Origin: Aestuariibius insulae
GTDB lineage: Bacteria > Pseudomonadota > Alphaproteobacteria > Rhodobacterales > Rhodobacteraceae
Length of the DNA: 64,000 nt
Assembly: GCF_040783535.2 (NCBI RefSeq)
Contig: NZ_JBFONW020000003.1
Location: forward strand, 372,001 to 436,000
Reading direction: 5' to 3'
Shown piece by piece: positions 31,991-40,230 of the stretch (the stretch's first letter is position 1; each line of letters opens with the position of its first letter). The notes beneath the pieces were generated by a model. It was not told the origin of the DNA, did not search any database, and was given only the letters and a program-made list of their open reading frames with translations. Made by a program: the position numbers and the translations under genes.

Positions 31991-33136
31991 CTAGCGCAGG
32001 AATTCCTCTGGATCGACGCTTTCAAGCCCGCGCCGGACTTCGAAATGCAGGAAGGACGGCGAGCTTGCCCGCACCTTGGCGACATTCTGGCCGCGGGTGA
32101 CATTGTCGCCGCGCGCGACGCTCAGGCTATCGATATTGGTGTAGACCGTAAGCAGATCGGCCGCGTGCCGGATCACAAGGATCTTCACGCCGTTCGTATC
32201 CTCGGTGACAGCGGCGACCGTGCCCGCATCGGCGGCCCTGACCGCAGTTCCGGCGGGTGCTCCGATATCTATGCCTTCGTTGCGGCCTTTGGCATAGGCG
32301 CGGATGATGTCTCCGCTGACCGGGCGGAGGAAACGGCCTTCGGCGGGCGGAGCCGTGCGCTCCGTCTCCAGGGTTGGTGAGGGCGGGGTCGCCGCGGGCG
32401 TGGCGATCGGGGCCGTGACCGCCGGATCTTCGGTCGGCAGCGGCCGGGTCGAGCTGGGCGGCGTGGGCGTTGCCGACCCCGCGCCCGGGCTTTCGACCGC
32501 CGGGGTGGGCCGCGCGCTGTCGGCGACGGGGATCAGAAGGATCTGGCTTTCCCGGATCGTGAAATCGGAGTTGAGCCCGTTCCATTCGCCGAGCGCCTGC
32601 ACCGGCACATCGTAAAGACGGGCGATCGAGAAGGCTGTCTCGCCTGCGGTGACGCGGTGGCGGATCGGTTCCTGTCCGGTTTGGGGGGCGGGGGTGGCCG
32701 CAGGGGCGCTGTCGAGCGGTGTCACGTTCACCTGGGACGGCGGCTGGATCGGTCCGGTGCCAACGGCGCCGGTCGCGGGTGAGGGCTCTGCCACGCGGAT
32801 CGGCAGCGCGACGAGCTGCCCTGCGCGCAGGCGGTCATCGGCGGCCAGGCCGTTGAAGGTCGCCACGGTGCGGGGATCGAGGCTAAGCCGCGCCGCAATA
32901 TCCGAGATCGTGTCGCCTCGCCGGGCGACCGCGACCTGATAGTTGGGCCAGGAAATGATGCCGCGATTGTCCGGCTCTGGCCGTTCGGCAAGGGTCTGGA
33001 CCGATCCGGTCGTGTCGAACCCGTTGCCGAGGCTGCGCAGATCCAGATCGAGCGGCTCGTCGCAAGCGCTGAGCGCAAGGCAGGCCGCGCCTGCCAAAAG
33101 CCATGTCCTGCGGGGCCGGATAGGGGATGCCGTCAT
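31991..33136 (-). CDS. nlpD: LysM and M23 peptidase-domain lipoprotein (NlpD-like)
   Basis: Cell-envelope protein involved in peptidoglycan splitting during division. Lipobox LSAC (residues 22-25), so membrane anchored; two LysM repeats (about 66-115 VAVARRGDTISDIAARLSLD; about 158-205 HRVTAGETAFSIARLYDVPV), a Pro/Thr-rich linker, and a C-terminal M23/LytM domain (GRNEGIDIGAPAGTAVRAAD, LLTVYTNIDSLSV, LHFEVRRG). The first metal His (HxG) and the HxH are altered: NEGID replaces HxGxD and TVYTN replaces YxHL. It is therefore probably a non-enzymatic activator of amidases, as in NlpD/EnvC. Start at the ATG with GAGGCG upstream. Confidence 0.9.
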   Translation of the reverse strand: MTASPIRPRRTWLLAGAACLALSACDEPLDLDLRSLGNGFDTTGSVQTLAERPEPDNRGIISWPNYQVAVARRGDTISDIAARLSLDPRTVATFNGLAADDRLRAGQLVALPIRVAEPSPATGAVGTGPIQPPSQVNVTPLDSAPAATPAPQTGQEPIRHRVTAGETAFSIARLYDVPVQALGEWNGLNSDFTIRESQILLIPVADSARPTPAVESPGAGSATPTPPSSTRPLPTEDPAVTAPIATPAATPPSPTLETERTAPPAEGRFLRPVSGDIIRAYAKGRNEGIDIGAPAGTAVRAADAGTVAAVTEDTNGVKILVIRHAADLLTVYTNIDSLSVARGDNVTRGQNVAKVRASSPSFLHFEVRRGLESVDPEEFLR

Positions 33137-33195
33137 CGTTCTTCGCCTCGATTTTCTGCTCGGGCCCGGTTGGCCGGGCTCCGTCATGTACCGCT

Positions 33196-33840
33196 CTAGT
33201 CTTGCCCCAACCCTTCCAGGAGGGGAACGAACCGGACGGGCAGCAGCTCTTCGTAGTCGAAGCCCGCGTCGGTGCGGCGCACGCGAATAAGGCTTTGGAC
33301 CATGTCGGACTGACCCACCGGCAACACCATGATACCCCCAACCGCCAATTGCGCCAAGAGCGGACCTGGAGGGTCTTCGGCGGCTGCGGTTACAAGGATA
33401 CGGTCGAACGGCGCCTGATCGGGCAGACCGAAGCTGCCATCGGCCGTGATCGCCGTGATATTGGTCAGATCCATCGCCTCGAAGATTGCGCGAGCCTCGC
33501 GCACGAGGCTCGCATGGCGGTCGACTGTATAGACCCGGCGGCAAAGCTGGCTGAGGATTGCGGCCTGATAGCCCGAGCCGGTACCGACCTCGAGCACCTT
33601 GTGACGCGGCTCGATCTCGAGCGCCTGGCTCATCAGGCCCACGACCGAAGGCTGGCTGATCGTCTGACCGCAGGCGATGGGGAGCGGCGTGTCGTCATAG
33701 CTGCGTTCGGAGAATGTGCCCCGGACGAAGGGCGCGCGGTCGATGGTCTCCATCGCTGTCAGAACGCGGGCATTGGTGACGCCGCGCTGGCGCAGCGTAA
33801 ACAGGAACTGCATCTTGCGTGTGGCGTTCGCGTCGCTCAC
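33196..33840 (-). CDS. pcm: protein-L-isoaspartate O-methyltransferase
   Basis: Repairs isoaspartyl damage in proteins using S-adenosylmethionine. 214 residues. Motifs: SYDDTPLPIACGQTISQPSV (substrate region), HKVLEVGTGSGYQAAILSQL (SAM motif I), VYTVDRHASL, DRILVTAAAEDPP and PVGQSDMVQSLIRV. Its start is only six bases after the surE stop, the classic surE-pcm pair. Confidence 0.96.
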   Translation of the reverse strand: MSDANATRKMQFLFTLRQRGVTNARVLTAMETIDRAPFVRGTFSERSYDDTPLPIACGQTISQPSVVGLMSQALEIEPRHKVLEVGTGSGYQAAILSQLCRRVYTVDRHASLVREARAIFEAMDLTNITAITADGSFGLPDQAPFDRILVTAAAEDPPGPLLAQLAVGGIMVLPVGQSDMVQSLIRVRRTDAGFDYEELLPVRFVPLLEGLGQD

Positions 33841-33845
33841 GGCGC

Positions 33846-34631
33846 CTATCCCAGCGCCGTTGCGGCGCGTTCGAGCGTCGCGTGGCAGGTCAGATCGGCG
33901 CGCATCGGGGTGGCCGAGATATAGCCGTCCAGATTGACCGAGACATCCGTGTCCGGCGCGGAGGGGAGATCTTGCTGCCCCCCCCGGATCCAGAGAAAGG
34001 TCCGGCCCGACGGCGAGGCATGGGGCTCGACCCCGAAGGAGGTGCCCTTGCGAAAGCCCTGTGCCGCAGAGCGCAGGCCCTTAACCTTGGCTGCCGGAAC
34101 GGGCGGGAAGTTGACGTTCCAGAAAAGCCGGTAATCCGCGTCATCGTTAAGGCCAGCGGCAAGGATCTTGCGCACGGTATCGGCCCCGTGGGTCGCGGCG
34201 GCCTCGAAAGGGTCGTCCAGATCGCGGTTCGCGGGTCCGTAGAATTGCGAGAGCGCGATCGCGGGCAGGCCCTGAAGCGCGCCCTCCATGGCGCCGCCGA
34301 GCGTGCCGGAATAAAGGGTGTTCTCGCCTGAATTGTTGCCGCGATTGACGCCGGAAAGCACAAGATTGGGGCGCTTGCCGTCCAGCACCTGATAAAGACC
34401 GGCCAACACACAGTCGGCCGGAGAGCCTTCGGCGGCGAAGCGGCGCTCGCCCATCTGGCTCATCAGGAAGGGGTGGGTGTAGCTGATCTTGTGCGCCACG
34501 CCCGATTGCTCAAAGGCGGGGGCGACGATCCAGACCTCGCCGTCCGGGCCCGCGAGATCCTGGGCGATGGCTTCGAGCGTTTTCAGGCCGGGGGCGTTTA
34601 TGCCGTCATCGTTGGTCAGCAAAATGCGCAT
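33846..34631 (-). CDS. surE: 5'/3'-nucleotidase SurE
   Basis: Metal-dependent nucleoside monophosphate phosphatase linked to stationary-phase survival. The start MRILLTNDDGINAPGLKTLE carries the metal-binding DD pair; NRGNNSGENTLYSGTLGGAM and the long loop follow. 261 residues, normal. The ATG at 34631 is set by the conserved N-terminus. First gene of the surE-pcm-nlpD unit. Confidence 0.96.
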   Translation of the reverse strand: MRILLTNDDGINAPGLKTLEAIAQDLAGPDGEVWIVAPAFEQSGVAHKISYTHPFLMSQMGERRFAAEGSPADCVLAGLYQVLDGKRPNLVLSGVNRGNNSGENTLYSGTLGGAMEGALQGLPAIALSQFYGPANRDLDDPFEAAATHGADTVRKILAAGLNDDADYRLFWNVNFPPVPAAKVKGLRSAAQGFRKGTSFGVEPHASPSGRTFLWIRGGQQDLPSAPDTDVSVNLDGYISATPMRADLTCHATLERAATALG

Positions 34632-34753
34632 GGAAGGTCCCCGGATTGGCTTTTGCCTTGCTAGCGTGGCCGTTCGCGGGCGGCAAGCGGTGGCGGGCAA
34701 TGGTTTGACCTTTGCTGCAACCGGATTGCGACTCAGGCGAATGGGGCGCTTTT

Positions 34754-34775
34754 GAGTATTTTTGGCCAGATGAAG
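34754..34775 (+). repeat. 22-bp intergenic repeat, copy 2
   Basis: Reads GAGTATTTTTGG followed by CCAGATGAAG, in the 201-base gap upstream of surE (next to the SDR gene). Differs from copy 1 at two positions. The rest of the gap shows nothing else I can name. Confidence 0.75.
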
Positions 34776-34832
34776 AGGATCGCGTCAGTCTGCCGGTCCG
34801 GGCGTGCCGTTAAGGTTAACGGGCGCCCAGGG

Positions 34833-35483
34833 TTAATTTGTCAGCGAGAGGCTTTGGAGAAGCGTGTGCGCGGCCTCGTCGCAAGATGTGAGGGTCGACC
34901 TGTCCTCTCCGGGGAAAAAGCGGGCGCGGGTGGCCGTGGGCATCGGCGGCAGGGTCGCGATATCGATGCGAGGGCCGGTGCGGGCCGTCTCTGCCTGCCA
35001 GCTTGCCGCGAGCGCTGTTTGCGCGGCTTTGGATGCGCCGTAGGCCGAGAAGAACTTTTCCCCTGCGCGATCGTCAGCGAAGAAGACCGCGCGGCCTTCG
35101 GTGCCCAGAAGCGGGGCCACATAGGAGATCAGCCGCGAGGTCGCCGTGACGTTGATCTCGAGACTGCGGGTCAGATCCTTTTCGGCACTATGGGGTGCCG
35201 GAGAAAGCGGGGCTGCATGGATCGCCGTATGACACCACAGATCGAGGCGTCCCCAGCGGTCGTGGATCGAGCGGCAAAGCTGCTGCATGGCGGCTGCTTC
35301 GGTGATGTCCATCGGCGCGAGTGTGGCCTGGCCGCCCCTGGCCTGGATGCGGTCGTCCAGATCCTCGAGCGCGCCGGTCGTCCGGCCGACGGCAATGATG
35401 TGGTGAGTGGCGGCCAGCTGCTCTGCCAGAGCGGCGCCAAGGCCGCGCGAGGCGCCGGTGATGAGGGCGGTTCGGTCTGTCAT
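34833..35483 (-). CDS. SDR-family oxidoreductase
   Basis: A 216-residue short-chain dehydrogenase-like protein. Cofactor motif ITGASRGLGAALAEQLAATH at the start, then FFSAYGASKAAQTALAASWQ with the catalytic Tyr and Lys. The position of the catalytic Ser reads FFADDRAGEKF, with Asp instead of Ser, so activity may differ. In related genomes an SDR follows purF; here an Mrr gene and a small gene lie between them. Confidence 0.85.
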   Translation of the reverse strand: MTDRTALITGASRGLGAALAEQLAATHHIIAVGRTTGALEDLDDRIQARGGQATLAPMDITEAAAMQQLCRSIHDRWGRLDLWCHTAIHAAPLSPAPHSAEKDLTRSLEINVTATSRLISYVAPLLGTEGRAVFFADDRAGEKFFSAYGASKAAQTALAASWQAETARTGPRIDIATLPPMPTATRARFFPGEDRSTLTSCDEAAHTLLQSLSLTN

Positions 35484-35532
35484 GGGCCGGGAATTGACCG
35501 CTATCGCCTGCCGGGTCAAGACCGCCTCTCTC

Positions 35533-35793
35533 TCAACGCGGAGGGAAGGTCAGCGCGACGGCGCTGCTCTTCCTTTGCAGGATGATCCGGCCGTCTTCGA
35601 TCGCCGCGACGCCGTCCGTGCCGAGGCGGTCGCCGGTCCGGATGGAGACGGTGCGACCGTTGGGGAGCCGGATGAGGGCGCGGCGGTTCGCGGCATTGTC
35701 CGATATGCCCGGAAGTGTCATATCGCGCCGCGAGATGCGGGTGCGCGATGTCGCAAGATCGCCCAGACGGGCGGGGGAGTTGGGCGAGCTCAT
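35533..35793 (-). CDS. small hypothetical protein with a C-terminal OB-like segment
   Basis: An 86-residue protein whose second half (NAANRRALIRLPNGRTVSIR, then TGDRLGTDGVAAIEDGRIIL) resembles the final segment of longer rhodobacterial proteins with the pattern RALVRLPSGR...VGDRxDGGRVAAI. It may be a free-standing or truncated version of that domain. No signal peptide or membrane helix. The reading frame is moderately convincing. The gap from 35794 to 36006 shows no gene or hairpin I can support. Confidence 0.5.
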   Translation of the reverse strand: MSSPNSPARLGDLATSRTRISRRDMTLPGISDNAANRRALIRLPNGRTVSIRTGDRLGTDGVAAIEDGRIILQRKSSAVALTFPPR

Positions 35794-36006
35794 ACGTATT
35801 GGGTCCCGAAGAGGGCCGGACCTCCGCCGCGAGTGGGGCGAGAGGTCCGGGATCCATTCGTACGGATGGGGATCGCATGGGAGACGTGCTTGGGGCGAGT
35901 CCCGTGCCCTGACGTCAGTTTTGCGTATGCTTCGGCGCCAGAGGACGTGGGATGAAATGCGAGGCGGGATTAGGAGGCAGGTCAGATAAGTGGATCTGAT
36001 CTCGCC

Positions 36007-36918
36007 TCAGATATCCTTGAAGAAGGCCTTGTCGATTGTCACGTGTTCTATCATCTCTGTTGAGACGCCCAAATCGAATTGCTTGAGCAGATCGCATAAC
36101 CGCGCGCCGTTTATAAGATCGATGGCAATTGCGCCATCGCGGGTTGCTTCTTCTGAAGCTTGAGCGGTGAACGTGCCGGTCGTTATGAAAAGGCCCTTAT
36201 CCGCACGGCCCTGCAAGGCGCCGCGAAAATCGCGGATTTCTCGCGATCCAACACTGCCCTTCCATCGCTTGCATTGGAAATAGACTTGAAACGAGACGAG
36301 ATTGACGCTCAGGACGCCGACGCCGTCAATCCCGCCGTCGCCGGTTTTTCCTCGGACTTCGACCTTCGTAAATCCTGCTTCGCGCAACAGACGTTGCGAC
36401 AGACGCTCAAACGCCCCCGGATCCATCTTACCGACGGTCGCGAGAAGCTCAGCCGTCCAAGGGTTAGAGGTTGAGGCTTCGGTTTCTGTTTCGAGATCGT
36501 CGCGACTGGCGGAGGTCTGCGCTGCCTCTGCTTGCCTCGCCTCCAGCGATTTGAGCTTGGCCTTTTCCGCCTCTTCAGCTTGCACCTGACGGAATATGGC
36601 TTCGCATTCGGCCTTAGACGTCAGACGCTCCCCCAATTCAGTGAGCGCCCAAACGGCGCGCCTTGAATTATCAATCGCCTTTCCCCGTTTCAGATAGGTC
36701 CGGGACCAGGCGAGATAGTAATTCACCCTTGGCTGCTGACCGTCCTTCATCATGTAGGATTGTTCTTCTTCGGTCAGATCCGCAGCCTCGATCACCTCAT
36801 CATCGAGCTCACTCAAATGGGCTGATCCGCCGATCTTCTTCAATGCGTTTATTGTAGCGAGCATCATCGCTGGAAGATCCGGAAACCCATCTCTTTTGAG
36901 GTTGAACGCATTTGGCAT
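36007..36918 (-). CDS. Mrr-type restriction endonuclease family protein
   Basis: A 303-residue protein with an N-terminal winged-helix Mrr_N-like part (about residues 10-95, LPAMMLATINALKKIGGSAH and SRRAVWALTELGERL), a Lys/Glu/Ala-rich coiled linker (about 100-155) and a C-terminal PD-(D/E)XK nuclease: DPGAFERLSQRLLREAGF, GKTGDGGIDGVG and VYFQCKRWKGSVG (the catalytic D...QxK). Mrr enzymes cut modified foreign DNA (type IV restriction). It starts four bases after the purF stop, with GGAG seven bases before the ATG; base composition looks more AT-rich than purF, so acquisition is likely. Confidence 0.85.
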   Translation of the reverse strand: MPNAFNLKRDGFPDLPAMMLATINALKKIGGSAHLSELDDEVIEAADLTEEEQSYMMKDGQQPRVNYYLAWSRTYLKRGKAIDNSRRAVWALTELGERLTSKAECEAIFRQVQAEEAEKAKLKSLEARQAEAAQTSASRDDLETETEASTSNPWTAELLATVGKMDPGAFERLSQRLLREAGFTKVEVRGKTGDGGIDGVGVLSVNLVSFQVYFQCKRWKGSVGSREIRDFRGALQGRADKGLFITTGTFTAQASEEATRDGAIAIDLINGARLCDLLKQFDLGVSTEMIEHVTIDKAFFKDI

Positions 36919-36922
36919 GCGA

Positions 36923-38413
36923 TCACTCCGCCGCTTTGAGGCGGAAGCCTTTTTCAATCATGTCGGCGGGCTCCACCGGGTATTCACCCGAAAAGCAGGC
37001 GTCGCAATATTGGGGATGATCGGCATTGCGGCCGGTGGCCTCTCCGACGGCGCGGTAAAGGCCGTCGAGGGAGATGAACCGCAGGCTATCGACGCCAAGG
37101 TGGGCGCGCATCTCCTCCTCGCTCATCGTGGCGGCCAGGAGCTTGTCGCGGTTGGGGGTGTCGACGCCATAAAAGCAGGGCCAGGCGGTGGGCGGGCTGG
37201 CGATGCGGAAATGCACCTCGGCGGCACCGGCATCGAGGATCATCTCCTTGATCTTCTGGCTGGTCGTCCCGCGCACCACGCTGTCATCGACCAGGATCAC
37301 CCGCTTGCCGCGAATGAGGGCGCGATTGACATTGAGCTTGAGACGCACGCCCATATTTCGGATCTGCTCGGTCGGTTCGATGAAGGTGCGGCCCATATAC
37401 TGGTTGCGGATGATGCCCATCGCGTAGGGAATGCCGCTTTGCAGGCTGTAGCCGATCGCAGCGGGCGTGCCGCTGTCGGGGACGGGGCAAACGAGCTCGG
37501 CCTCGACCGGGGCCTCTTTGGCAAGCTCGCGGCCGATTGCCTCTCGCGTCTCGTAGACGGACCGGCCCCCGAGGATCGAATCGGGGCGGCTGAAATAAAC
37601 ATGTTCGAAGATGCAAAAGCGCGGGCGCTTGGGGCGGAACGGGCGGTGGCTTTCGATGCCGTCTGCGTTGATGACGACCATTTCGCCCGGTTCGATCTCG
37701 CGAATGAACCCCGCGCCGATGATATCGAGAGCGCAGGTTTCGGAGGCCAGCACATGGCCGTCGCCAAGCTGGCCAAGCACAAGAGGGCGCACGCCGAGGG
37801 GGTCGCGCACACCGATCAGCTTGGTCCGGGTCATCGCGACGATGGAGAAGGCGCCTTCGACGCGGCGCAGGGCATCCTCCATCCGTTCGGGGATCGTGCG
37901 CTGAAGTGAGCGGGCCATCAGGTGGATGATGCATTCGCTGTCGGACGAGCTTTGAAAGATGGAGCCGCGTTCGATCAGCTCGCGGCGCAAGGCGTCGGCA
38001 TTGGTGATGTTGCCGTTATGGGCGATAGCCGCGCCGCCCATGGCAAACTCGCCGAAGAAGGGCTGCACGTCGCGGATGGCGGTCTGGCCCTTCGATCCAG
38101 CGGTCGAGTAGCGGACGTGGCCGATGGCAAGCGGGCCCGGCAATGTCTCCATCAGCGAGGCGGAGGTGAACGTGTCGCGCACATAACCGAAGCGGCGGGC
38201 GGATTGGAAACCGGCTTGGGCGTCATGGGAGACGATGCCGCCGGCCTCCTGGCCGCGATGTTGCAGGGCGTGCAGGCCGAGCGCGACGAAGTTGGCGGCG
38301 TCGGCAACGCCGATCACGCCGAAGACGCCGCATTCCTCGCGCAGTTTGTCATCGTCGAACGGGTGGGAGGGCAGGGGCCGTGGCACGGGCGATCCTTGTC
38401 CGAGGGCTGTCAC
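36923..38413 (-). CDS. purF: amidophosphoribosyltransferase
   Basis: First committed step of purine synthesis: PRPP plus glutamine to phosphoribosylamine. N-terminal glutaminase with Cys28 in EECGVFGVIG, which becomes the N-terminus after removal of a 27-residue propeptide; then SDSECIIHL and the PRPP-binding loop VILVDDSVVRGTTS in the phosphoribosyltransferase half. 496 residues, full length. It normally follows cvpA directly; here a sensor kinase gene lies between them. Confidence 0.97.
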   Translation of the reverse strand: MTALGQGSPVPRPLPSHPFDDDKLREECGVFGVIGVADAANFVALGLHALQHRGQEAGGIVSHDAQAGFQSARRFGYVRDTFTSASLMETLPGPLAIGHVRYSTAGSKGQTAIRDVQPFFGEFAMGGAAIAHNGNITNADALRRELIERGSIFQSSSDSECIIHLMARSLQRTIPERMEDALRRVEGAFSIVAMTRTKLIGVRDPLGVRPLVLGQLGDGHVLASETCALDIIGAGFIREIEPGEMVVINADGIESHRPFRPKRPRFCIFEHVYFSRPDSILGGRSVYETREAIGRELAKEAPVEAELVCPVPDSGTPAAIGYSLQSGIPYAMGIIRNQYMGRTFIEPTEQIRNMGVRLKLNVNRALIRGKRVILVDDSVVRGTTSQKIKEMILDAGAAEVHFRIASPPTAWPCFYGVDTPNRDKLLAATMSEEEMRAHLGVDSLRFISLDGLYRAVGEATGRNADHPQYCDACFSGEYPVEPADMIEKGFRLKAAE

Positions 38414-38473
38414 GTGACTGACATAGTGGCTTGGCTCTTCGCTGTCACGGCCCAGATGCGGCCGCGGCGCAAA

Positions 38474-39526
38474 TCACTCTGTTTCCTCGCCCCCGTTCGG
38501 GATATCCAGGGTGACGATTGTTCCTGTTACATCCCGTTCGACACCCAGCTTGGCGTCGAGGCCGGTGATTAGTTGGCTGACGATTTTGCTGCCGAGCGAG
38601 CCCTCCTGAGGCCAGTCGACATCATCCGGCAGACCGACGCCGTCATCCGCGATCCGGATGCGCAGAACGTCATTTGACAGCTCTTTCAGCTCGACGTTCA
38701 CGTTTCCCTCGTCGCGGCCGATAAAGGCGTGCTGCAAGGCGTTCGTCACCACCTCGGAGACGGCCAGACCGATCCGCGTCGCTGTCTCGAACGGGACGCT
38801 GACGGCTTCCGTCGTGATCTGAATGCGCACGCCCGCGCGGCCGTCGAGATGGGCAATCGCATTGGCGACGCGGTTGACATAGGCGCCAAGATTGATCGCC
38901 TCATCATTGCGTCTGTCAGAGTGCTCACTGCCTTTCAGCTCTTCGTAAAGGAGCTGAAGCGCTTCGATCCGGCGGGCCAAAGTCTTGAACTCGGACTTCG
39001 CCTCGCTTTCGCGGGCCTGAATCCGGATCATGCCGACGACCATCGACAGGTGATTCTTGACGCGGTGCTGGACCTCTTCGAGCTGGCTGTCGATGTTTTC
39101 GATCTTGGCAAGCAGCGCCCCGGGATCTTGGGTCGCGCCGAGGTCAATCTGGATCCCCATGAAATAGGGAGAGTCGCCACTTTCGGACGAGATCGGGCTG
39201 ATCATGAGACGGTTCCAGAAGGCAGAGCCGTCAGCGCGGTAGTTGCGGATATCAACCGAAGCCGAGGTCTTTTCGGCGATGGCGGTGCGCAACTTCGCCA
39301 CTGTCCTGGGGTCAGTATCCTCGCCCTGAAGAAAGCGGCAGTTCCGTCCAACCGCCTCATCGTTGGAATAGCCGGTGACATCCTCAAACGCGCTGTTGAC
39401 GTAGACGATCGGGCAATCTTCCATCTGCGTATTAGAGATCACCAAAGAGAACGGCGCGCGTGTCAGCGCATCGAGCGTCACCTGGGCGGGAAGAGCGTTC
39501 CCTTCGTTTCGCGTAAGCTCGTTCAT
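38474..39526 (-). CDS. LOV-domain blue-light sensor histidine kinase
   Basis: A 350-residue soluble kinase. The N-terminal PAS domain (about residues 25-135) carries the LOV signature GRNCRFLQG with the flavin-binding photoactive cysteine (about residue 63), plus NYRADGSAFWNRL. A HisKA_2-type region follows (EEVQHRVKNHLSMVVGMIRI, phospho-acceptor His in QHR) and a HATPase domain (VSEVVTNALQHAF N-box, RIADDGVGLPDD G1, SLGSKIVSQL G2). No response regulator is adjacent. Blue light forms a flavin-cysteine adduct in such proteins and changes kinase activity. It sits between cvpA and purF, an unusual place. Confidence 0.93.
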   Translation of the reverse strand: MNELTRNEGNALPAQVTLDALTRAPFSLVISNTQMEDCPIVYVNSAFEDVTGYSNDEAVGRNCRFLQGEDTDPRTVAKLRTAIAEKTSASVDIRNYRADGSAFWNRLMISPISSESGDSPYFMGIQIDLGATQDPGALLAKIENIDSQLEEVQHRVKNHLSMVVGMIRIQARESEAKSEFKTLARRIEALQLLYEELKGSEHSDRRNDEAINLGAYVNRVANAIAHLDGRAGVRIQITTEAVSVPFETATRIGLAVSEVVTNALQHAFIGRDEGNVNVELKELSNDVLRIRIADDGVGLPDDVDWPQEGSLGSKIVSQLITGLDAKLGVERDVTGTIVTLDIPNGGEETE

Positions 39527-39577
39527 CCGAAGGGTCCAATATCCTAAGTCAAAGTTCCTCTGACGCGAAAACAGAAC

Positions 39578-39598
39578 CAGGTCGATCCCGCCGACCTG
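39578..39598. promoter_or_regulatory. 21-bp inverted repeat upstream of the LOV kinase gene
   Basis: CAGGTCG and CGACCTG, perfect 7-base arms with a 7-base spacer (ATCCCGC), lie 52-72 bases before the LOV kinase start. Form and position fit an operator for a dimeric regulator. Part of the 127-base gap between cvpA and the kinase. Confidence 0.5.
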
Positions 39599-39653
39599 AC
39601 TCCGATCTCAGAACGATAAAGGACTGCGTCTGCCGGTAAAAACAAGCTTAGCA

Positions 39654-40214
39654 TTATTGCGCGATTCCACACTCGCTGACAAGCTGGTCATATTGACGCG
39701 TCAGCCAGCCAACGGCGGCTTCGGGATCCTGCTCTTCGATCTGACCGCTGACCTGAGCAAAGACCTGCGCGGCGCGGCTTTCGTCGACGACAGCGATTTC
39801 CTGAGCGGTCAGCACCGTCTCGTAGACGAAAAACCCGATCGCTACGATCAGAACACCGCGCAGAATACCGAAGAGAAAGCCGAGGCCCTGATCGACGCCG
39901 CCAAGGGCAGAGCGTTGCACGACCGACGAAAAAAGCGGCGTGAAGATCGAGAAGAGGACCAACGCGACGGCAAAGACGGCGGCGAAGGCAAAGATGATGC
40001 TCAGCTCGCAACTGTCGCCGATCAGACCGCTGATGCCGGGGATCTGTGCGATCAGCGGCTTGGCGGTATCGGCGAAGATGAAGGCGAGGATGGCGGCGCC
40101 GATCCAGCCTGCGATCGCCAACGCCTCGCGCACGAAACCGCGCGAATAGGCCAGAAGACCGGAAATGATGACGATAGCCACAACGACCCCGTCGACGATT
40201 GTGAAGCCTTCCAT
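39654..40214 (-). CDS. cvpA: CvpA family membrane protein
   Basis: A 186-residue inner-membrane protein with four helices (such as IVDGVVVAIVIISGLLAYSR and IIFAFAAVFAVALVLFSIFT) and the family pattern DGVVVAIVIISGLLAYSRGF, LGGVDQGLGFLFGILRGVLI. Implicated in colicin V production and envelope stress in E. coli. It is usually paired with purF. It follows radA by 16 bases, so those two are probably cotranscribed. Confidence 0.93.
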   Translation of the reverse strand: MEGFTIVDGVVVAIVIISGLLAYSRGFVREALAIAGWIGAAILAFIFADTAKPLIAQIPGISGLIGDSCELSIIFAFAAVFAVALVLFSIFTPLFSSVVQRSALGGVDQGLGFLFGILRGVLIVAIGFFVYETVLTAQEIAVVDESRAAQVFAQVSGQIEEQDPEAAVGWLTRQYDQLVSECGIAQ

Positions 40215-40230
40215 GGCGATGTTCCCTGAC

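Noticed and set aside
36918..36957. Longer Mrr start within purF
   Set aside because: An earlier in-frame ATG at 36957 exists, but GGAG lies seven bases before the ATG at 36918, and the added residues are basic and unconserved.
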